Positions 18,467 to 27,814 of a DNA stretch of 64,000 nucleotides are shown one piece after another (position 1 is the stretch's first letter; each line of letters begins with the position of its first letter). Origin of the DNA: Aidingimonas halophila (GTDB lineage Bacteria > Pseudomonadota > Gammaproteobacteria > Pseudomonadales > Halomonadaceae); the NCBI RefSeq assembly GCF_900106955.1, contig NZ_FNNI01000005.1:124001-188000 (forward strand), in the 5' to 3' direction. The notes under the pieces were generated by a model. The model worked only from the letters and a program-made list of their open reading frames with translations. It was not told the origin of the DNA and did not search any database. A program made the position numbers and the translations under genes.

Positions 18467-21070
18467 TCAGGCCTCCTGGGCGATGGGGATCACGTTCGAG
18501 GCGGCTTTCTGAAATTCCTCGATTTCATGGAAGTTCATGTAACGATAGATCTCTCCAGCCATCGCGTCGAATTCACGCATGTATCCCCGGTACTCATCTG
18601 CGGTCGGCAATCGTCCTTCGACGGCAGCGACTGCGGCGAGCTCTGCCGAGGCCAGGAAGACATTGGCTCCGTCTCCCAGACGATTGGGAAAGTTGCGAGT
18701 CGAGGTGGATACGACCGTGGAGTTCGGCGTGACCCGTGCCTGGTTGCCCATACACAGTGAACAACCGGGCATCTCCATTCGCGCACCGGCACGACCATAG
18801 ATACCGTAGTAGCCTTCCTCGGTCAATTGGTGCTGATCCATCTTGGTCGGCGGGGCCAGCCACAGGCGCGTCTTCAGACTGCCGGCGGGTTGTTTCTCGA
18901 GCAGCTTGCCGGCAGCGCGGAAGTGGCCGATATTGGTCATGCACGAGCCAATGAAGACTTCATCGATCTGCTGACCAGCCACATCGGAGAGCGTACGTGC
19001 ATCGTCCGGGTCGTTGGGAGCGCACAGAATCGGCTCGCTGATCTCGTCAAGATCGATCTCGATCACTTCGGCATACTCGGCATCGCTATCGGCACGCATC
19101 AAGCTGGGATTCTCCAGCCATTCTTCCATTGCCTGGATGCGCCGACCAATCGTACGCTCATCGCCATATCCGTTGCTGATCATCCACTTCAACAGCGTGA
19201 TGTTGGATTTCAGATACTCGCTGACGCTCTCTTCGGAAAGCGTGATGGTGCAGCCGGCGGCACTGCGTTCGGCTGATGCGTCCGAGAGCTCGAATGCCTG
19301 CTCGACAGTAAGGTCTTCGAGTCCCTCGATTTCAAGGACACGTCCGGAAAAGGCATTCTGCTTGCCGGATTTCTCGACGGTCAGCAGCCCCTGTTTGATG
19401 GCGTAATAGGGTATCGCGTGAACCAGATCGCGCAGGGTAACGCCAGGCTGTCGCTTGCCTTTGAATCGAACCAGTACCGACTCCGGCATATCTAACGGCA
19501 TCACGCCTGTCGCTGCGGCAAAGGCGACCAGGCCGGAGCCGGCCGGGAACGAGATACCCATCGGGAAGCGCGTATGCGAGTCACCGCCGGTACCGACCGT
19601 ATCAGGTAGCAGCATGCGATTGAGCCAGGAGTGAATGATGCCATCCCCTGGACGCAGAGAGACGCCGCCACGGTTCATGATGAAGTCAGGAAGGGTGTGA
19701 TGGGTTTCCACATCGACCGGCTTGGGGTAGGCACTGGTGTGGCAGAAGGACTGCATGACGAGGTCGGATTGGAAGCCGAGACAGGCCAGATCCTTGAGCT
19801 CGTCTCGTGTCATCGGGCCAGTCGTATCCTGTGAGCCGACAGTAGTCATCTTCGGTTCGCAGTACATGCCAGGACGCACACCTTCCATGCCACATGCCTT
19901 GCCAACCATTTTTTGCGCCAGTGTATACCCTTTGTCGCTGTCAGCCGGTTGCTCAGGCTTTTTGAAGACATCGGATGGCCCAAGGCCGAGCTCATTGCGG
20001 GCCTTGTCAGTCAAGCCGCGCCCGATGATCAAGGGAATACGCCCCCCGGCACGAACTTCATCGAGGATGACGCGAGTCTTGAGTTCAAACGTGGTCAGAA
20101 CGTCATCGGTGCCGTGCCTGCAAACCTTGCCTTGGTATGGATAGACGTCGATGACGTCACCCATGTCCATTCCGGAGACGTCCATTTCGATGGGCAGTGC
20201 GCCGGCATCTTCCATGGTATTGAAAAAGATCGGGGCAATCTTGCCGCCAAACACGAAGCTACCGGAACGCTTGTTCGGGACATTAGGAATGTCATCACCG
20301 AAGAACCACAGGACGGAGTTAGTGGCGGACTTGCGCGAAGAACCCGTGCCGACCACGTCCCCGACGTAAACGACGGGATGCCCCTTGGCGCGAACCGCTT
20401 CGATCTGAGACAGCGGGCCTTTTTCTCCAGGTGCATCGGGGTCGATGCCATCCCGGGGATTCTTGAGCATGGCGTTGGCGTGCAGTGGAATATCGGGCCG
20501 TGACCAGGCATCCGGGGCAGGGGAGAGATCATCCGTATTGGTTTCACCCGGAACCTTGAAGACCGTCAAAGTGATCTTCTCATCGAGCTTGGGCTTGGAA
20601 AGGAACCACTCCGCTTCAGCCCAGGATTTCAGGACGGACTGGGCGACAGGGTTGCCAGCCTTGGCGCGATCGGCAACATCGTGAAAGGCGTCGAACATCA
20701 GCAAGGTATGCTTGAGCTGTTCGCCTGCTTCCTCGGCCAGGACGGGGTCGTCGAGCAATTCGACCAGCGTGGCGATATTATAACCGCCTTGCATGGTCCC
20801 CAGTAGCTTGACGGCTTGTGCCTTGTCGATCAGCGGAGAGTGTGTTTCTCCCTTGGCGATGGCCGTCAAAAAGCCGGCTTTGACATAGGCCGCTTCATCG
20901 ACGCCGGGAGGCACGCGGTCCGTCAGCAGTTCCAGAAGAAACGTTTCTTCCCCGGCGGGCGGATTCTTGAGGAGTTCGATCAACCCGGCGACCTGCTCGG
21001 CATCCAGTGGTTTGGGCGGTACTCCCTGCTGGGCGCGTTCCTCGACATGTTGGCGATAGGATTCAAGCAC
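18467..21070 (-). CDS. acnB: Aconitate hydratase B
   Basis: 867 residues (E. coli AcnB has 865). The [4Fe-4S] ligands are Cys710 (GSCMTN), Cys770 and Cys773 (CSLCMGNQ), at almost the E. coli positions. The N-terminal HEAT-like domain begins [15 protein letters not shown]. The GTG at 21070 is chosen because TGATGAGGG lies just upstream and homologues start here; the frame is open 16 codons further. The enzyme isomerises citrate and isocitrate, and AcnB can also act on 2-methylaconitate and bind mRNA when its cluster is lost. It is monocistronic, with a strong terminator and a striking inverted repeat upstream. Confidence 0.96.
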   Translation of the reverse strand: MLESYRQHVEERAQQGVPPKPLDAEQVAGLIELLKNPPAGEETFLLELLTDRVPPGVDEAAYVKAGFLTAIAKGETHSPLIDKAQAVKLLGTMQGGYNIATLVELLDDPVLAEEAGEQLKHTLLMFDAFHDVADRAKAGNPVAQSVLKSWAEAEWFLSKPKLDEKITLTVFKVPGETNTDDLSPAPDAWSRPDIPLHANAMLKNPRDGIDPDAPGEKGPLSQIEAVRAKGHPVVYVGDVVGTGSSRKSATNSVLWFFGDDIPNVPNKRSGSFVFGGKIAPIFFNTMEDAGALPIEMDVSGMDMGDVIDVYPYQGKVCRHGTDDVLTTFELKTRVILDEVRAGGRIPLIIGRGLTDKARNELGLGPSDVFKKPEQPADSDKGYTLAQKMVGKACGMEGVRPGMYCEPKMTTVGSQDTTGPMTRDELKDLACLGFQSDLVMQSFCHTSAYPKPVDVETHHTLPDFIMNRGGVSLRPGDGIIHSWLNRMLLPDTVGTGGDSHTRFPMGISFPAGSGLVAFAAATGVMPLDMPESVLVRFKGKRQPGVTLRDLVHAIPYYAIKQGLLTVEKSGKQNAFSGRVLEIEGLEDLTVEQAFELSDASAERSAAGCTITLSEESVSEYLKSNITLLKWMISNGYGDERTIGRRIQAMEEWLENPSLMRADSDAEYAEVIEIDLDEISEPILCAPNDPDDARTLSDVAGQQIDEVFIGSCMTNIGHFRAAGKLLEKQPAGSLKTRLWLAPPTKMDQHQLTEEGYYGIYGRAGARMEMPGCSLCMGNQARVTPNSTVVSTSTRNFPNRLGDGANVFLASAELAAVAAVEGRLPTADEYRGYMREFDAMAGEIYRYMNFHEIEEFQKAASNVIPIAQEA

Positions 21071-21410
21071 GATAAAGCCCTCATCAAGTTGCGTTGCTGA
21101 AACGACCTTTGTCACCAATCAGACGGCATCCCGGTCAAGGAATGCAGCGTCGCGACATGGTGTGTGCACCCGATCTCCAGAGTCATGTCTGGGTATGTTC
21201 TGTCTACGGCGGCGAACGTCGGCGAAAAGATCGTTATGTGTTCCGGAAACAGCGTCCGTCAAGTGGGGCGGATTCTACGTGAAAATGTCGACAATGTTAA
21301 GCGAAACGTTGTCGACAATCCTCGGACTTTGGTCGATGAGGATGCAGTGGCAGGATGATACTGTGTTCCGAGACCCGTTGGAGTAAGCTAGGTAGCCATG
21401 AGGACATGCA
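21071..21410. other. 340-base intergenic region between acnB and miaE
   Basis: Divergent promoter region. I find no convincing gene in it. Its main feature is the 32-base inverted repeat at 21286-21317. Promoters for both flanking genes must lie here, but I could not pick -35/-10 pairs with confidence. Confidence 0.6.
21286..21317. promoter_or_regulatory. 13-bp inverted repeat with two TGTCGACA cores
   Basis: The left arm TGTCGACAATGTT and right arm AACGTTGTCGACA pair with one mismatch across a six-base spacer. Each arm contains TGTCGACA, itself palindromic, and the right one extends to TTGTCGACAA. Core centres are 24 bases apart. (A)TTGTCGACAA(T) resembles operators of FadR-subfamily GntR regulators, including the type reported for propionate/methylcitrate and lactate genes. 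No U-tract follows, so a terminator is unlikely. Confidence 0.6.
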
Positions 21411-22049
21411 ATGAATGACAGTATTGAATCGCTATTACCTCAGGAACTGTTGCAGTTTCTGCCCTGCGTGACACCCCAGGCGTGGATTCAGACAGCGCTC
21501 GAGCATCAGGAATTGCTCCTGATCGATCATGCCCAGTGCGAGAAGAAAGCCGCGTCGACGGCGATGAGTTTGATGTATCGGTATGTGGACCGGCCGGTAT
21601 TGTTGACCAAGATGTCGCAGCTCGCACGTGAAGAACTCCTGCATTTCGAGCAGGTCGTCAAATTGATGCAGGAGCGGGGGATCACGTACCGACAGTTGAG
21701 CGCCTCCCGTTACGCCAAGGAGTTGCATGCACACGTTCGCAGTGAAGAGCCTCGCCGGTTGGTCGATATTCTGATTGTGGGCGCCATTATCGAAGCGCGT
21801 AGCTGTGAAAGGTTCGCTCAATTGATCCCTCACCTCGATGCGGAGCTTGCCAAGTTCTATCGCAGTCTGGTTAAGTCAGAGGGGCGTCATTACGAGGACT
21901 ATCTGATGTTGGCAAGGGATGTGGCTGCCGGTATCAAGGATGAGGATGTCGATGCGAGAATCGATGCATTCCTGGCCGTGGAAGAGCAGTTGATCAGTTC
22001 GCCGGACGCGAGCTTCCGCTTCCATAGTGGCATGCCGTCTGCTGCCTGA
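21411..22049 (+). CDS. miaE: tRNA-(ms2io6A37) hydroxylase MiaE
   Basis: 212 residues, a ferritin-like diiron monooxygenase. Ligand motifs are REELLH (Glu74/75, His78), Glu128 in IEARSCERF, and SEGRHYE (Glu157, His160). It hydroxylates the isopentenyl group of ms2i6A37 in tRNAs reading UNN codons, using O2. Such proteins are limited to some proteobacteria. It precedes the large regulator gene by 74 bases on the same strand, so the two may be co-transcribed, but no functional link is evident. Confidence 0.93.
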   Translation: MNDSIESLLPQELLQFLPCVTPQAWIQTALEHQELLLIDHAQCEKKAASTAMSLMYRYVDRPVLLTKMSQLAREELLHFEQVVKLMQERGITYRQLSASRYAKELHAHVRSEEPRRLVDILIVGAIIEARSCERFAQLIPHLDAELAKFYRSLVKSEGRHYEDYLMLARDVAAGIKDEDVDARIDAFLAVEEQLISSPDASFRFHSGMPSAA

Positions 22050-22123
22050 AAGGCCACGCAAGAAGGGCATCGGCATCGGGTGGACGACGATTGCTAAACC
22101 AGAACAACGCAGGAACCAGAACC

Positions 22124-25100
22124 ATGCGGGACGTCTCTGTCAACGAGCAGTTATCGTTGTTCGGTCATTTCTCCCTCACGCTCGGTGAGGATGTCCTGAC
22201 TCAATTCAGTTACGACAAGGTCAAGGCATTACTTGTCTATCTGCTGTTGCACGAACAGCCGGTCAACCGAGCCACGCTTGCTGAGCTTTTGTGGCCTGAT
22301 CAAGGGCTGTCATCGGGGCGTACGAACCTACGTCATGCGCTGCACTGCTTGCGTCAATCACTGGGGCAGGACGCTGATCAGGTATTGAGCGTGTCACGTC
22401 AGACCATTGCGTTCCGGATACCGGAACACTGGCATTTCGACCTCCACGAGCTGCAGGAGTTGCTCGAATCGACAGCCGAGGTCGCCACGCTGGAACGGAT
22501 ACTGGAGGCTTATCGCGGTGATCTGGTCGAAGAGTTGCAGTTGACCTCATGCGCCGAGTTCCAGCGCTGGTTGGTTCGCGTGCGTAGCGAATGGCGGCAG
22601 CGCGTCATTGCCTTTGCCGAAACGGTGCTTGATCAGCATGATCATGTCCCCGATCAGGTATTGAGGACCCTGGTAAGCCGTTTTTCCGGCTACGGTCCCT
22701 TTCATGAGCGATTGGTACGCCAGTTGGCCGAACAGGGGCAGTCGGCAGCAGCTCATGAACAGTATAACGCGTATTTGCAGTTGCTGGCACTGTCCGGTCA
22801 GCAACCCGAGCCGAGTTTCCTGCAGCTGGCCCGCTATTGGTCCGAAGGTCAGCCCGATATGCAGGGGCTTTCTCCGCAGGGGGCGTTTTCTCGCGCACTG
22901 TCTCTGGATACGGCACCTATCCATGAAGATGAGGTCGATCATCGCCAGCTATCAGTGATGGCCATTCGACTGCGCCTTGTGGAGGCGTGTCAGGATCGTG
23001 CTGAAACCCGGGCTTGTCTCTCGTTGCAGTTCGAGTTGATGCGCTGGCTGGAGCAGCAATGTCATCATCTCGGCGGATTCTGGTTGCCCGGGGCGACCGG
23101 AGGGTTAGGGCTGGCTTGTTTCGGAACCCATGGCCAGGCGCACCAGTTGGCTGAATTGGTGGCACTATATGAGCATTGCCGTCGCGCGTTACCGGATGAG
23201 AGCGCACGCCACTGGTCCGGAGAGGGCGAGGCACCCCGATTCGAACTCGCGGCTGGCCTCAATAGCGGGCGGGCGGTCTATCTCCCCGAGCGCCAACTGG
23301 TCGACCCGCTTGGGCAGGTCACCCAGCGTGCTCTGGAACTGATGAGTGCAGCCGAGGGCAGTGAGCTGGTGATTTCGCAGGAGGCGAGCCAGCACATGCC
23401 GCCGGCGCTGGATCTGCAGCCCCGCCTGTCGTCGAGACTACTGGCTAGCGATGGCAAGGTACATCTACGTGCTCTGGTACTGGGAACCAACGAGGGGGGG
23501 CGGGATGCCTTGCCCCCGACGCTGGTGGGCCGAGAGTCGGCATTGCGTATGTTGCGTGACGCCCTCGCTCGGGCCGGTATCGGTCTTCGCCAGAGCGTGT
23601 TGGTGCGGGGTGCCTCGGGAATGGGAAAATCGGCGTTGTTGGTGGGGTTTCGTCAACTCGAGCGTCGCCGTGAAGCTGCGGTCTGCTGGCAACCCAATAC
23701 TCGACTGTCGGTGCAGGTACCGTATGGTGTGGCGCGATATGTGTTGCGTTGGCATCTGGGGGAAGAGCTGCAGACCACACATATCGATACCTTGCTCGGG
23801 GCGATGCAATGGGATCTCGAGCCGGGGCAGCGTGAATGGCTCGAAGAGGCCCTGGGGTTACGCGAACCGGCTCGGACATCGGCATTGACCCAAAGTGGCG
23901 AGGCTGTCGAACTGGTGGTGCAACTCCTGCATCGACTCATTGAGGAAACGACTGCCAGTCGCCCACTGGTCTTGATGATCGATGATCTGCAGTGGCTGGA
24001 TGAACCTTCCGTCAAGGTGTTGGCCGGATTGCAGGCGCGCTTGCCTATCAACTGCCCATTGCTGCTGGTGGCAAGCCACCACGGCCGTGAGTCGCTGCCG
24101 GTCAAGTTACGCTGGGATCAACAGATCGTCCTGGATCGGCTCGATAAAGAGCAATCATCACGCCTGTTGTCGCAATTGGCTCGTCGTTATCGTTTACACC
24201 TCAGTCCACGTCTACGCAGCCAGTTGATCGAGCGCTGCGATGGGGTTCCCCTGTACCTGCAAGAGATCTGTCGACGCCTGGATATGGATCGTCGTGAGGG
24301 GCGTAGCATCGATGTCGACGAATTGCCGCGTGGCCTGCTCGGCTTACTGGCAAGTCGTATCGATCAACTCGATACTGACCGTGATATCGCCTATATGGCT
24401 GCCGTTCTGGGTCGTCAGTTCCGACTTGATTTCCTGGCCGCCTGCAGTGGGTGGCAGGATGCACGATTGAAACGAGCTCTTGAGCAGATGTGCCGATTGG
24501 AGATCGTCGAGCCCTGCGGTCGTGATGATGAGTGTGATTACCAGTTCAGCCACCAATTGCTTCAGGAAGCGGCCTACCTGTCTTGCCCGCGTGATGTGCG
24601 GGTAGGCATTCATCGCCAGATCGTCAGCCTGATCGAAGAACGCTTCCCGGTATGGATCAGTCGCCATCCGGGAGATTTCGCGATGCATCTTCGCCGCAGT
24701 GGTCACTACGCACGTGGGGCACGTTATTTCGAGTTGGCCGCCCGTGAAGCACTCAAGGTGAGTGCCAACCGTACGGCGCTGAAAATGGCGGATTTCGGCC
24801 TGGCGAGTCTGAGGCATGTCGATGACCAGGATGAGCGTGAGATCAGCCTGTTGACGGTGCGGGGGCAAGCGGCGTTTGCCTTGGAAGGGCATGGTTCGCC
24901 GACAGCCCATGACAGTTTCGTCAAGGCCCGGCAACTGCTTGAAGCGCAGGGGAGCGATCAGGCCTTGGAGGATGAAGAGGATCTGGAACCGCGCTTCCTC
25001 GTGACCTGGGGACTGTGGGTCGGATGCAGTCAGCGTCATGCGCATGCCGACGCCTTCACGCTGGCCTCCAAGCTGGCCGATCTGGCGGCCGGAATGGACG

Positions 25101-26020
25101 ATCCACGTTATCGTCGTCTGGCCGACTATGCGCGCGCCAACTGTGAATACTGGGCCGGTCGTATTCGCCAGGCCTACGGTCATCTGGAGGAGATTGATCC
25201 GCTCAATCAACCGATGCTGATCGAATGGCTGCCGTTCTCGGATCATCCACAGGTAGCGGCCGCCTGTTTCCAGGGCTGGGCGCTGTGCCTGCGCGGCGAC
25301 TATCGGCGTGCCGAGCGTCAGACCGAAGCGGCCGTGCGGATGGCGGAAGCCTACAACCACCCCGGCTCTCTGGCCATGGCCTTGTTGTTCGCTGCGGCGC
25401 TGTATCGACAGCTCGGGCATGTCCATCTTGCTGACGATCGTGCCCAACGAGCTTTCGACCTCACCGGCTCTCCGGACCTGCATCTGTGGCAGTTGTCATC
25501 GCAGTGTACGCTCGGCTGGAAACGGGCGTTGTCTGGCGACCCGGCCGGGCTCGAGCAGCTTGAAAGTGCGATGGAAGAGTTCGATGAAGTGACAGGACGT
25601 GATCGCTATCAACGTCCTATCCTCTGGTATGTCGATGCCTGTATTGCCTTGGGGGAATATAGCAGAGCGGAGGATTATCTGGACCAATGCCTGCTGTTTG
25701 CCCAGGAGCGTCAGTCTTTGTACGTTCCGGAGCTCGCCTGTCAGCTGGCACGGGTACGTCATCGTCTGGGACAGCCGGTGTCCACGTTACGCGTGCTTGT
25801 CCAGCAAGCGTTGGATCAGGCGAGAGAACATGAAAATCTGCATCAACAACTGGGGGCGCTGGAACTCTGGTTGACGCTGATCGAGCCGGGTGATGATGAA
25901 GCTCGGGTACGCTTCAGACGACTGTTTGCCCAAGTCTCGCATACCGATGCCCCGGTGCTGGTACGTTGGCGAACCTTGTTGGATCAGCGTCAGGCGCATC
26001 CGGTCGATGTCGAATCCTGA
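22124..26020 (+). CDS. Large multidomain transcriptional activator: BTAD, cyclase-like, AAA ATPase, TPR
   Basis: 1298 residues from the ATG at 22124 (AGGA at 22111-22114). Residues about 8-100 form an OmpR/SARP-like winged helix (LSLFGHFSLTLGED, VNRATLAELLWPD, RTNLRHALHCLRQSL), followed by a BTAD helical domain to about 240. Residues 285-455 look like a degenerate class III cyclase domain (GLNSGRAVY, VTQRALELMSAAEGSELVISQEA) without clear catalytic Asp. The AAA_16/STAND ATPase follows, with P-loop GASGMGKSAL near 495 and Walker B LVLMIDDLQWLDE near 617. The C-terminal 450 residues are TPR-like helical repeats. The layout resembles AfsR/MalT-type STAND regulators, with the DNA-binding domain N-terminal. 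No target or ligand is evident. Confidence 0.82.
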   Translation: MRDVSVNEQLSLFGHFSLTLGEDVLTQFSYDKVKALLVYLLLHEQPVNRATLAELLWPDQGLSSGRTNLRHALHCLRQSLGQDADQVLSVSRQTIAFRIPEHWHFDLHELQELLESTAEVATLERILEAYRGDLVEELQLTSCAEFQRWLVRVRSEWRQRVIAFAETVLDQHDHVPDQVLRTLVSRFSGYGPFHERLVRQLAEQGQSAAAHEQYNAYLQLLALSGQQPEPSFLQLARYWSEGQPDMQGLSPQGAFSRALSLDTAPIHEDEVDHRQLSVMAIRLRLVEACQDRAETRACLSLQFELMRWLEQQCHHLGGFWLPGATGGLGLACFGTHGQAHQLAELVALYEHCRRALPDESARHWSGEGEAPRFELAAGLNSGRAVYLPERQLVDPLGQVTQRALELMSAAEGSELVISQEASQHMPPALDLQPRLSSRLLASDGKVHLRALVLGTNEGGRDALPPTLVGRESALRMLRDALARAGIGLRQSVLVRGASGMGKSALLVGFRQLERRREAAVCWQPNTRLSVQVPYGVARYVLRWHLGEELQTTHIDTLLGAMQWDLEPGQREWLEEALGLREPARTSALTQSGEAVELVVQLLHRLIEETTASRPLVLMIDDLQWLDEPSVKVLAGLQARLPINCPLLLVASHHGRESLPVKLRWDQQIVLDRLDKEQSSRLLSQLARRYRLHLSPRLRSQLIERCDGVPLYLQEICRRLDMDRREGRSIDVDELPRGLLGLLASRIDQLDTDRDIAYMAAVLGRQFRLDFLAACSGWQDARLKRALEQMCRLEIVEPCGRDDECDYQFSHQLLQEAAYLSCPRDVRVGIHRQIVSLIEERFPVWISRHPGDFAMHLRRSGHYARGARYFELAAREALKVSANRTALKMADFGLASLRHVDDQDEREISLLTVRGQAAFALEGHGSPTAHDSFVKARQLLEAQGSDQALEDEEDLEPRFLVTWGLWVGCSQRHAHADAFTLASKLADLAAGMDDPRYRRLADYARANCEYWAGRIRQAYGHLEEIDPLNQPMLIEWLPFSDHPQVAAACFQGWALCLRGDYRRAERQTEAAVRMAEAYNHPGSLAMALLFAAALYRQLGHVHLADDRAQRAFDLTGSPDLHLWQLSSQCTLGWKRALSGDPAGLEQLESAMEEFDEVTGRDRYQRPILWYVDACIALGEYSRAEDYLDQCLLFAQERQSLYVPELACQLARVRHRLGQPVSTLRVLVQQALDQAREHENLHQQLGALELWLTLIEPGDDEARVRFRRLFAQVSHTDAPVLVRWRTLLDQRQAHPVDVES

Positions 26021-26037
26021 AGGAGACGATAATAAGG

Positions 26038-26325
26038 TCAGGTCGCTTCTTCCCATGCGGCTAACGTGGCTAATGCCTGTTGCCTGTTGTCGCCGCACAG
26101 CTCAGGGTCGTAATCGAAGCGTTGACATACTTGAGGACGTCTCGGATCACCGAAGAGCTGGCACAAGTAATCATCATCCAGATTGACGCAGGGCACGCCG
26201 GGTGGCTTGCCGTCCGGCATACCGGGGATCGGTGATGTGATGGACGGGGCGATGCAACAAGCACCGCAGCCTGGGCGGCATTCACCGTCGTGGGTGTGGG
26301 TATCGGACGCGATAACAATCGACAT
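26038..26325 (-). CDS. YkgJ-family cysteine-cluster protein
   Basis: 95 residues. CRPGCGACC near the N-terminus and later single cysteines (PCVNL, YLCQLFG, QVCQRF, LCGD) fit the CxxCxxCC family, presumed to bind zinc or an Fe-S cluster. The ATG shares a TGATG overlap with the end of the upstream queD-type gene, so it is translationally coupled as the last gene of the que operon. A GTG one codon earlier is an alternative start. Function is unknown; the operon suggests a possible accessory or metal-handling role. Confidence 0.8.
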   Translation of the reverse strand: MSIVIASDTHTHDGECRPGCGACCIAPSITSPIPGMPDGKPPGVPCVNLDDDYLCQLFGDPRRPQVCQRFDYDPELCGDNRQQALATLAAWEEAT

Positions 26326-27170
26326 CACGGGTGAGCCTCGGCCATTGCACCTTTGTCGATACCTTCGAAGGCTGCTATGCGTATCGACTGTCCACTACTT
26401 TCTGCAACCCGTTGTGCCAACCAGGCGGCTATGTGTTCGATCGTGGTCGGCGTCGGCATGATGACACACCGCGCGCTGGGCAGTCGAAGGTAGAAACGGC
26501 CTTGTGATGCCTGATACCGGAGTGTCAAGAACCCACGGATGTCGTCATCACTGGCGGGGACAATATCGTGTTCATCCACCAGATAGCGACCGTCTAACCA
26601 TTCCGCCCATTGCCTCTCCAGATCGGGGGCTCGCTGACCCTGCACCCAAAGGTGGAGTCTTGAGCGATGGCCATGGGCAATGCGCTGACAGTTGCCCTCA
26701 TGGTGTCTGAGTCCATGGCTGTACTGGTAACCGGCACCGTCAATGGATTCCGGACGCAACTCGAGGCGAATGTCATTGACCCGGGGAGGAGGGCGGCGCA
26801 TCAAATCGGCGGAAAGTCGCTCGGCCAGACGTCCATGAGTGATTTCCTTCCATGGGAGCAATGTGAACGCCTGCCTGGGGCCGCGGATTTCCAGGGGATA
26901 GGGTTGCGAGGCTCGCAGGCAGAGTCCTTCACTGCATTCGATCACAGTGATGCCGGGAGCCTCGGTCGGTACCAGTAATGTGTGATCCATGCCGCCGTCG
27001 AGTCGAGCCTTGATCCAGGGCTTGACCTCTCCGAAATCGAACAGCATGCCGTCATGGCCCAATTCACCGTCGAGAACCACATCGACATGCCATGAGGCGC
27101 CCACCAGACCTCGTTCTGGGCAATACAGTGACACATCCATATGCGTCAAATCGTTGACGAAAAGCGTCAT
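26325..27170 (-). CDS. queD: Tandem-domain 6-carboxytetrahydropterin synthase (QueD-type)
   Basis: 281 residues, more than twice E. coli QueD (121). The C-terminal domain keeps the enzyme motifs: His152 (YSHG), Cys161 with HGH at 166-168, DEHD around 195-198, and a TTIEHIA segment like the conserved Glu region. The N-terminal domain shows the same fold pattern (SWHVDVVLDGELGHDGMLFDFGEVK, read in pieces, and MDHTLL at 61-66) but lacks the Cys and HGH zinc motif. QueD converts dihydroneopterin triphosphate to CPH4 for preQ0. The start at 27170 overlaps the queE stop as TGATG. Confidence 0.82.
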   Translation of the reverse strand: MTLFVNDLTHMDVSLYCPERGLVGASWHVDVVLDGELGHDGMLFDFGEVKPWIKARLDGGMDHTLLVPTEAPGITVIECSEGLCLRASQPYPLEIRGPRQAFTLLPWKEITHGRLAERLSADLMRRPPPRVNDIRLELRPESIDGAGYQYSHGLRHHEGNCQRIAHGHRSRLHLWVQGQRAPDLERQWAEWLDGRYLVDEHDIVPASDDDIRGFLTLRYQASQGRFYLRLPSARCVIMPTPTTIEHIAAWLAQRVAESSGQSIRIAAFEGIDKGAMAEAHP

Positions 27171-27814
27171 CAGTCGATCCCTATGATCTTGTGGGTTTGC
27201 AGAGACAGTCGCCATTGGGGGTATCGCAGGCAGTAGGCAACGGTGTCGGGCACTGTGTGACTGTTTTGCTCCCGTGGCGATGTATCCATCGGCTGGAGGA
27301 AGAAATACGTGAAGCGCAGGGTATCGAAACGTTCCGGAGGCGCATCAACCTGCGGATAGACCAGCTTCAGTTCATCGCCGGACTCGATGACGAGTGGACT
27401 CTTGCCCTTCGGACTGACGCATAACCAGTCGATACCGGGCGGCACGGGTAGCGTGCCGTTGGTTTCCACGGCGACCTCGAAACCCCGTGCCTGCATGGCG
27501 GTGATGAGAGCATCATCGAGCTGCAGCAGGGGTTCTCCGCCGGTGAAGACGACATAGGGGGAGCTTCTCATGGCTCGGGTGGGCCAGAGTGCATGCAGGT
27601 GATCGGCAAGGGATTCGGCGTTCGCGAAACGGCCGCCATTCTGGCCATCGGTTCCGACGAAGTCGGTATCGCAGAACCGGCATAGGCTTTTCGTGCGGTC
27701 CGACTCACGTCCCGACCACAGGTTGCAGCCACTGAAACGACAGAATACGCTGGCGCGACCGGTTTGCGCACCTTCTCCCTGCAGTGTGTAAAAGGCTTCC
27801 TTGACGTGATACAT
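27170..27814 (-). CDS. queE: 7-carboxy-7-deazaguanine synthase QueE (radical SAM)
   Basis: 214 residues. The N-terminus VKEAFYTLQGEGAQTGR is diagnostic. The cluster cysteines are Cys30, Cys45 and Cys48 in a CX14CX2C spacing, the variant described for Burkholderia multivorans QueE rather than the plain CX3CX2C. It rearranges CPH4 to 7-carboxy-7-deazaguanine using SAM and Mg2+. The ATG at 27814 overlaps the queC stop as TGATG; longer in-frame starts lie inside queC and are rejected. Confidence 0.93.
   Translation of the reverse strand: MYHVKEAFYTLQGEGAQTGRASVFCRFSGCNLWSGRESDRTKSLCRFCDTDFVGTDGQNGGRFANAESLADHLHALWPTRAMRSSPYVVFTGGEPLLQLDDALITAMQARGFEVAVETNGTLPVPPGIDWLCVSPKGKSPLVIESGDELKLVYPQVDAPPERFDTLRFTYFFLQPMDTSPREQNSHTVPDTVAYCLRYPQWRLSLQTHKIIGID

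Noticed and set aside
24344-25483. 379-codon open frame opposite the large regulator
   Set aside because: The sense frame has clear ATPase and TPR-like sequence; the antisense frame has none and no start signals.
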